Shown: positions 56,916-64,000 of the stretch, piece by piece
How the letters are laid out: every line of letters begins with the position of its first letter
Position numbering within the stretch: the stretch's first letter is position 1
From: Rostrohypoxylon terebratum
Lineage: Eukaryota > Ascomycota > Sordariomycetes > Xylariales > Hypoxylaceae
Assembly (NCBI GenBank): GCA_022497145.1
Contig: MU385893.1
Span: 1-64,000 of the forward strand
Length of the DNA stretch: 64,000 bases
Direction: 5' to 3'
The notes under the pieces: model-generated
Told to the model about the DNA's origin: nothing
Database searches by the model: none
What the model saw: only the letters and a program-made list of their open reading frames with translations
Translations under genes and position numbers: made by a program

Positions 56916-59432
56916 ATGGCCGAACCCGAACGTCGGCGAAGAAGGCCACCTGTGTACGTCTTTCATTCATAGAACCAACCCCCCCTCCCCCCTATTAACC
57001 TCCAACTACCTATTAAACACCTAGACTTGGGCCGTGCGTAGCGCTGATAATGACCGAATGATTCAACACATTACAGCTCTTGCACGCTATGTAGAAGACG
57101 CAAGCTCCGATGTAGCAGAGAGACTCCCTGCAGTAACTGTGTGAAGTCTAGGAGCGGTAATTGCGTCTATGAGAACTTCATTACTCATACTCAACCGAGA
57201 CTTGACTTTGGTTTGGGTGCAGGTACTAAGGGTAGTAGTGATTCTAGCGCCGCTATAGCGCCATCAGCCCCTAATTACCCTAATCACAGCTCCCAAACGT
57301 CACCTAAAGCCTCTAGTTCAACGACTGGTTCTACCCCCGCCAGCTCTTCCTCTCAAGAAGTCGAGTCCCTGAGAAGTAGAATCAAGCAGCTGGAAGAACA
57401 GTTATCTAAAACCAACTTAACCTCCTCGCGCTCGCCTGCTCCAACCCCAGCCTCTAACATCGAGGCAATTAATTCACGTATCAGTGGAACCTTTTACATC
57501 CATCATGAAGATAACCTAACCGGCCAACGTGAGGCCATAGCACGTAGTGTTACTCACAAAACTCGAGTATTTGGCCAGAGCCATTGGATCACAGGCTTTT
57601 TACTTGTACGCTCTCAAATACTCATATAACCCACTAAGCATTCTGTCCGAAAACCACGTTTAACAAATATTAGGTGCGAGATATAGTATGCCTCTTCGAG
57701 CCGTACGTACGGGATGAATCTTCTAGGATATCCGTTCTGATGCAAAAGTCCAAGGCGTTGGCAAGGGCTATTAAAGACCGCCGATCTCCACCATGGCCTT
57801 GCGCACCAACAACAGAACTACCCTCAAAGGCCGTCGCTGATGAACTTGTCGACCGTTACTTTCGCACAGTGGAACCTATCTGGCGAATCTTACATATTCC
57901 CACTTTTAGGAGAGACTATGAGGCGTACTGGATGTCAGCAAGCAACGAACTTAATACATCATTCTTGGTCCAGCTGAAGCTAGTGCTAGCTATCGGAGCT
58001 ACTACATACGATGAGTTGTTTTCGATGAAGGGTGTGGCCATGAAATGGGTCTACGAGGCACAAACCTGGGTCTTCGAACCTGGATTCAAGCACAGATTAA
58101 ACCTACAGTATTTGCAGACAAATATCCTTCTTCTGATAGCTCGGGAATTCGTCGATGTTGGCCCAGACTTGGCATGGATCTCAGCCGGCTCACTACTACG
58201 GACGGCCATCTACATGGGGCTACACAAAGATCCGAAACGATTACCAATGATGTCCGGTTTCGCCGCCGAGATGCGCCGAAGACTATGGAACACCATTCTA
58301 GAATTGTCGACGCAATTGAGCTTGACTTCAGGAGGGCCTCCATTCGTCTCTCTCGACGGCTTTGACACTGAGCCTCCCGGCAATTTCGATGACGAGCAGA
58401 TCACGGCCGAATACCCCGTCCCAAAACCAGAAGGCGAATTCACCCAAACCTCCATTGCAATAGCTCTTCGAAAGACATTTGCGGCTCGTCTCGCGATCGC
58501 AAAGTTCTTGAATGATCATGGCTCTCGCGGTACCTACGCCGAAACACTTAGGCTTGACACAGAATTGAGGACAGCCTATAAATCCGTGCTTCGAATTCTC
58601 CACGGATATAAGTCTAGCGCTGGGGCGCGACCGTCGGAATTTGAAGTGGATATGGTGAGCCTTTTGATGAATCGTTACATCTTATCCCTTCACAATCCGT
58701 ATTTCAGCCCCGCGATGCAGCAAGCGGCATACGCTTTTTCTAGGAAAGTCATCGTTGAGACTTCTCTCAAAATCTGGCGTGCAATGTATGAATCATCAGC
58801 TGCCACACCATTGCTAGTGTCCCAAAGTACGCCCTCTACAGAACGTAGCGAACTACCACGGCTCGCTACGTGCGCCTCGGGATTTTTCCGCATCGTTACA
58901 TTGCAAGCTAGTGTGGTTATAGCAATGGAACTCATGGCCCAATTGCAGGAGGAAGAGACGTTAGGTCCTGGACTTGTACGCCAAGATTTATTGGTTATAA
59001 TGGAAGAAGCGAAGAGCTGGTCTTGGAAGACTATCGAAGCTGGCGAAACTAGTATCAAAGGCTACTTCCTCGCGTCCTTGCTAGCTGCTGATGTTGAGGG
59101 TCGCAGGAAGGGTTTTACAAAGGATGAGCTTGCCCTTTATCTCTTGAAGGTGATAGAGGAAGCCGAAGAGAAGTGTATACCAAAACTGGAGGGAATGTTG
59201 GCTCAATACCAAACCGAGAGTACAATCGAGGAACTTTTGCAACTCCCTTTGGATATGGAAACCGACCCGTTGGGAGACTGGGACTTCTCAGTAAGTACCT
59301 GGCCAACATCGTGAGATTGTTGATTGCTGAGAAATTCGTTAGATGTCAGGTGCCCTCTTCGACTTCGGTAACCCGGAGCCGGTAAATTGGGTCTTTGATG
59401 AAACCTCTCTTCAAGAAGCTTTTCTTCTTTGA
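56916..59432 (+). CDS. Zn2Cys6 transcription factor with fungal-trans domain
   Basis: Four exons: 56916-56953, 57077-57605, 57674-59290 and 59343-59432. Phases agree, giving 757 aa. Intron 1 (123 nt, GTACGT donor) splits the protein just before the zinc cluster. The cluster has six cysteines at 15, 18, 25, 31, 34 and 42 (C-T-L-C-R-R-R-K-L-R-C, then C-S-N-C, then N-C-V-Y-E), spacing CX2CX6CX5CX2CX7C. A Ser/Pro linker and a short coiled coil (V-E-S-L-R-S-R-I-K-Q-L-E-E-Q-L, about 115-130) suggest dimer binding to CGG repeats. The fungal-trans middle homology region starts near residue 245 (V-D-R-Y-F-R-T-V-E-P-I-W-R-I-L-H). The last short exon ends D-F-G-N-P-E-P-V-N-W-V-F, a likely activation tail. 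It probably controls the divergent MFS carrier. Confidence 0.92.
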
Positions 59433-60088
59433 TGTACCGGATCTAGTGATCTGACATAAGTTCGAAATACACTAGCGGGTTATTTCAGAAGCGCCCCCTC
59501 CGAAAGACCTATAGCGTACCTCTGTTCGCTGGAGTTCCTGCCCTGAATCGACGCCAAAGTCCCCTCCACATCCTGTCGCAGAGCGCCACAATAAGGGCCC
59601 TGCAGGCTGCAGGGACTGCGACAAGTGCGACAGTCTCCCTTAAAAGGGAGTGCGACAAGCCAGAAGGGCGCCACGCGTAGCGGCCGGAAGCTGCAATATT
59701 CAGCGGTAGGAAAGCACTAGCTGGCAGCGATAGCATTGGAACGCACTGGATTTCCACAATTAGAAACACAATTAGAAAATTAGGTACTCTGTACTCCTAA
59801 GGTAAGAATGATTCGCTCTCGATTCTCAATTATGAGTCTCGAATTTCTAAACGGAACATATCACTGACACTGTCTTTACATCAGATCTTCGCATCTATTT
59901 TGAATTTTGAAAATGATTGTTCAGGCAATCGAAGCACCTATTAGAAGGTCGGGAGCTGCCAAAACTCCTGAGATGTATACCTAAGCAATAAACACCACAC
60001 TCATCCATCCACACCACTCAAACTCCCATTCCCGAATTCCTTCCCAATTTAGCAATAATCAAACGATTTAAAAAGCTATGCGACTCGA
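59433..60088. other. Intergenic region with GC-rich palindromic island
   Basis: About 0.65 kb. A compact GC-rich island at about 59490-59700 differs from its surroundings. It contains CTCCCTTAAAAGGGAG (a perfect 7-bp stem), CCCTGCAGGCTGCAGGG, and three copies of a TGCGACA(A)G word. No gene is supported; possibly a transposon remnant. Confidence 0.45.
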
Positions 60089-60717
60089 TCACTCGTACGT
60101 GACAGCGCACCTCGCCGTGAGCCCCTCAAACTTGAAGCAGCGCAAGTTGCCCGCCCGTTCGTAGACGGCCGACTCGAAGCACATCTGGCACGCGTTCCAG
60201 CAGTCCACCGGGCTATCCCAGTGGTGGCCCCACGCCTGGAAGTACCGCCTCGTCCCGCGACACTTCGTCATCCGATCGATCCATTCTCCTAGCCGAACCC
60301 ATTAGCATCATCACATTATTCACACGTATCTACCACACACATGGGAAACGGGGCAGGTAATTGGGTGGGTGGGTGAGTAGGTGGGGGTGCAAACATACCT
60401 CTCTCCAAGTAGTCCTCGTAGCATCCCATTATCCTCTGCTGCTCCGCATGCGACAGCCTCTTGTTCCGGAAGAAGTTGGGGATGCACTTGAGATGCGCAA
60501 GCCATGGTGGTGGGGGTATGCCCCCCGTGATTTCGGTCCCGTTGCTCGTGGTGATGTTATACGGGACCTCAGGCACGGACGTGCCGTTTTCTATCTCTGT
60601 GATGTTGAGCTCTGGGATAGGCGGAGTCCCGTCGGACGAGATAGGGGTGGCTAAGGTTCCCGCGCCAGCGACAGCGAGCACCGCGATCGTTGCGCGTGTA
60701 ATTGCGGTGAAGCGCAT
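60089..60717 (-). CDS. Small secreted cysteine-rich protein, effector-like
   Basis: Two exons, 60717-60399 and 60288-60089, joined after one base of a codon; 172 aa. The 110-nt intron has a GTATGT donor, a TGCTAAT branch and a GGCTAG acceptor. A signal peptide of about 23 residues ends near T-L-A-T-P. A Pro/Thr/Asn-rich segment with several N-x-S/T sites (residues 25-70) precedes a cysteine-rich domain with eight cysteines at 78, 99, 116, 136, 140, 143, 157 and 167, including C-W-N-A-C-Q-M-C. An even cysteine count, small size and secretion fit effector or hydrophobin-like stress proteins, but the spacing is not that of a hydrophobin, CFEM or defensin. I do not recognise the family. It may act outside the cell in host or substrate contact; this is inferred. 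Confidence 0.75.
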
Positions 60718-61725
60718 TTCGACTTGTAAATACTATGTTGATTTTAAAATGATAAGATGCTCGTCTTGTTGATGTAATTCGACGTCGAGCCTGGTAATTC
60801 TTTTTTGTCTGCATTATCGGGATAGTCCTAATGTGTAATGTATAGAAATGTAGATGGTAAAGGAGACGTTTACTTGTAAACCAGTATGCTGTTAACTGTT
60901 AACTACTTCGTTAGTTTGGTTAATATACGCACCAAAAGACATATCGGAGTTGACTGCCTAGGTGAATTCAACAAGGCCCGTCACTTACTACCTTCACACT
61001 AGAGATTGCCTTGTTGAATCTTGACGCCTCGCACTGCTGTTTGGCGCCTGATATGCCCCTAGTGGGTTCTATGGTTTTGAGGCGCATTATTAAGTTCATC
61101 ACAGCACCTTGCCCCCCCTACGTAGTAAACATGTGCATCAATAGCTTCTCTTAGTAGTCTCAGATCGCATTGCAACATAAAGCATATGAGTACCTAGAAG
61201 GCGAGAAGCGATTGTACTAATCATTAGATATATCCATGGATAATACCGGAAATCATTAATATGAAGTAGAACCAATCGAACGAGTTCAAGACAATCATGC
61301 ACATAGCAAGGCATGAACGACACGTTAATTCATCGAATTCTCATTTCTGCAGTAATATGCAATGCGGCAATAGCAACAGAAGCCCATCGGTGAGATGTAA
61401 GCCATCCGAGTCTAAGCTGAAGGACCTACGTCACCTCTTATCGAGAGTTATCTTGTCTGTGAATAGTCTCCTAGCCGATGCAACAATCCGGATAAACTCC
61501 AGTTACGGGGCTTCCCAAGTCGTACAATTATCAGAAGGGGAACTCTGCCTGTAAAGTGCAAGTTCGAAAAGGTTTCTAGCGATGAGCGTACCCTTTCTTC
61601 CCCTGGACGGCGAACTAAATCACCGAAATCAAGGCATCCGTGAGATTGGGGAAATATCAATAGCATCCTTCTGACCTCAACTCCGAGCTCTTGCGTGCTC
61701 AGAATTGTAGGGGTCTCTTCTCTTC
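60718..61725. other. Intergenic region, no gene seen
   Basis: About 1 kb between the secreted-protein gene and the BET gene. Short frames only, no repeats recognised. Confidence 0.5.
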
Positions 61726-64000
61726 TTACTCTTCCTCGGAGTCAGTCTCCTCTTCACTTGATTCAGCGCGGCGGCTTTCCTCAACTTCATTGGGTAGGGG
61801 CTCTTGACTACCGCTTCCCCCACGCTGAAGCTGGGCTTTAAGCTCGCGAAGCTGTTCGATCTTGCGCTCTTGTTCGTGCTTGTTCATTGGTTTGTTTTTC
61901 TTGGGCTTAGTTGGCGCAGCACTCTTTGGCTTGGATTCGGGCTCTGAGGCTCGGCTGAACTCTGGTCTTCGCTCGATGCCTGCCCGAACATGCGGGTTTG
62001 TCTTGTGGATCAATTCGTAGAGTTTTCGGAGAGCATCGATGGAAAGGGCATCTATGTCCAACTCCATTTCACCCTCGTCATTCTCCTACAGCATAATTAG
62101 CATTTAGAAAAGTCCCGGAGGCATGAACGCAAAAGTAAAGTGAATGAACTATAGCGATCACATGTTTGAGCACTTACATTCTGACCGGTGTCTCGCTTGA
62201 TGATTTCAACAGCACGGGTAAGGGTGTTACCATCCAGCTCGTTGATACCTTCTGCAATGACAGCTTTCTCCAGGGCTCCGACGGGTCGACCTTTGGGAGA
62301 TGCCTTCTTATGGCCACTGCTCCCAGAAGCTTTCTTACTAGCCGCAGAGTTTCCAGCTGCTGCTTTCTTGCTAGTAGCTGCTGAACCACCGCCGCCAGAT
62401 TTGGGCTTACTCTTAGTAGCCTTCTTCTTCGACTTAGGCTTCTTCTCAGTGTGTAGCTTTGTTCGCTCCTCGACGAGTTTTCGTTGAAGCATCGACACCA
62501 TCTGTTGTTGGATTTCAATCATTGTCAGATCCGGTTTCTTCGAGCCCAGCTCCTTGTTAAGTTTTGCTTGCTCTTCATCCAATCGAGTCTGCAAGGTACG
62601 GAAAGCCTCATTGCCTTCGTCGTTGTTATCGTCCGCCTCGCTTTCCTCTTCAGATTCATGAGTGCTTCGTTCAGGACTAGGGGCAGAAGCATTCGTGGTA
62701 GACGGCGGCTCTGGAGGATTGTGACGCTTCATCCACGCATCTCTCTTGCCTAACTCGGTCTTGAAAAGCTCTTCGAGACGTTTTGCTAACAAAGTGACGT
62801 CGTGGTTCGCGCCATTGAAGAGTTCAGCGTTGTGAACGATCAACCTCATATCCTTCTCAATATCCTTCACAGTTTTGTACTCGCCCTCGTAGTTCTTCTG
62901 CGTCATCGTAGCAAGATCCATTGGCTTTTTGACAATGCTGAAGTAGGTTGGGATGTTGAGAGCTACGGGGTCGACAGGAGTAAGGAACCATTGGTTAAGC
63001 GCATAATGCTTTCCTTTCTTGACCTCTTCCAAGGCCATTTCAAAGAAACGCTGCTCGGGTTCCAGCTTCTTACGATTAGCCGCAGCATAATCGAGGTCGC
63101 GATTTTTGGGGGGATGTATCGGTCGCTTCGGTCTATCGTTATCTTCTCGAGTAGAATCGCGGCGAATCTGGGGAATTCCGTTGGGCGGAATCGCAAAGGC
63201 CGGGGCTGAGGTTGACGTAGCTGACAATGGAGTTTGGGTGGGTGAAGGACGTCTTGGCTTCGGGCTGGCTGCCTGCCCGCGCGGCTGAGATTGAGATTGT
63301 CGGCGAGGTTGTGTGGCTGCACGAGGTTCGGTATGGCGTGTCGGGTGCGCTTTGCCTTTCTCAGGTTTTGCAGGCTCCTCCAATTTGGAGATCTCGGGTA
63401 GGCGCGCATATACCAAATCTCTGACTGCGCCTGCAGCTACGGTGATGACATTTGTATCGCCGTTGAAAGCGAGCGAATTCTGATACAAAAGCTGGAGGTC
63501 GGCTTTCAGTTCGCCATAATTCGCGTACTTTTCTTCACGTAGCTTTTGCTCAAAATACGAGATATCGACAGGGTTCTCGATCTTCGCCTTGTAGTCTTCC
63601 CATAGGGCTGGCCAGAGTTTCTCGACTGACTGTCTGAAGTTGAGACCATTCTTCGTCTTCTTCACACCCGCTAGAATCTGTCTGATTTGGCGGCCTTGAA
63701 ACGATGTGATGGGCTGGTCGTCAGGAACTTGGTCCACGGACTCAGTGGGTGCGGGCGCAGGCGCAGATGGCACGGAGCCGGCGACAACAAGAGATTTTGC
63801 TGTCGATTCATTGGCGTCCTCCTCAGTCTTTGCCCGTTTCGCTGCTCTTTCCTCAGCGCCATCTTCGTCACGTTCTCGAGAGACTTTAGCTGCCGAGGTA
63901 GGCTGGTCGGTCATTGGAGTGTCGACTTGGGTGGCAGGTGCATCAGATTGAGCAGCCTTGATATCCAACTTGGCAAGGCCAGCTGACGGCTGACTAAGTT
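61726..64000 (-). CDS. BDF1: BET double-bromodomain protein (Bdf1-like), 5' end beyond the window
   Basis: Two visible exons, 64000-62178 and 62085-61726, phase 0. The 92-nt intron has a GTAAGT donor and a TGTAG acceptor. The frame stays open to the window edge and has only a TTG at 63968, so the true ATG lies outside or in an earlier exon. A first bromodomain has Q-I-R-Q-I-L-A-G-V-K-K, N-P-V-D-I-S-Y-F and the acetyl-lysine-binding Asn in L-A-F-N-G. The second has F-L-T-P-V-D-P, K-K-P-M-D-L-A-T-M and A-E-L-F-N-G-A-N. A Ser/Glu cluster, a Lys/Ser-rich basic region and the ET domain (A-L-E-K-A-V-I-A-E-G-I-N-E-L, then L-S-I-D-A-L-R-K-L-Y-E-L-I) follow, split by the intron. The tail is acidic (S-S-E-E-E-T-D-S-E-E-E). 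BET proteins read acetylated histones and recruit TFIID and the SWR1 complex. Confidence 0.93.

Overview
The window is nuclear DNA of a filamentous ascomycete (Pezizomycotina, most likely a Sordariomycete; the rank below subphylum is inference). The reasons are single-gene transcription units on both strands, short phase-consistent introns (mostly 48-70 nt, GTRNGT donors, CTAAC/CTAAT branch sites, YAG acceptors), and typical fungal families: UNC93-like and MCH-like MFS carriers, a GH93 exo-arabinanase, a DUF1996 secreted protein, a Zn2Cys6 regulator, a BET bromodomain protein and an SH3-RasGEF of the Cdc25 type.

Layout. 0-4.5 kb: an F-box-like protein and an UNC93-like transporter (both minus). 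4.5-9.7 kb: gene desert. 9.7-13.4 kb: the Cdc25-type RasGEF (minus). 13.4-23.0 kb: a second desert, holding a 405-bp TIR element (MITE) with TA target duplications. 23.0-24.5 kb: a secreted EEP-family phosphodiesterase fused to a jacalin-like lectin. 24.5-30.1 kb: a third desert. 30.1-39.9 kb: a dense block of GH93 arabinanase (plus), PAF-acetylhydrolase-like lipase, a large disordered polyQ protein and coproporphyrinogen III oxidase. 40.5-46.3 kb: tandem paralogous C2H2-type proteins, one with a ~0.9-kb insertion in its first intron. 48.3-64.0 kb: DUF1996 protein, a FAR1/MULE-transposase-derived protein, an unknown protein, an SGNH hydrolase, an MFS carrier divergent from a Zn2Cys6 regulator, an effector-like cysteine-rich secreted protein, and a BET protein cut by the right edge.

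How the genes relate. Housekeeping genes (RasGEF/cAMP signalling, heme synthesis, BET chromatin reader) are interleaved with secreted or plant-biomass-facing genes (GH93, EEP-jacalin, DUF1996, small secreted protein). The MFS carrier and the Zn2Cys6 factor share a ~530-bp bidirectional promoter, next to the SGNH hydrolase; this looks like a small transport/regulation module, not a biosynthetic cluster (no PKS, NRPS or terpene cyclase was seen).

Exon models were built by hand by joining reading frames at splice consensus sites and checking phase. No rRNA, tRNA or CRISPR was recognised. I did not find a clearly new multi-gene system. The best candidates for novelty are the transposon-inserted intron of the C2H2 gene (8-bp duplication and exact restoration of a 64-nt intron), its GC-AG intron, the FAR1/MULE-derived gene, and the subterminal-repeat-rich MITE.
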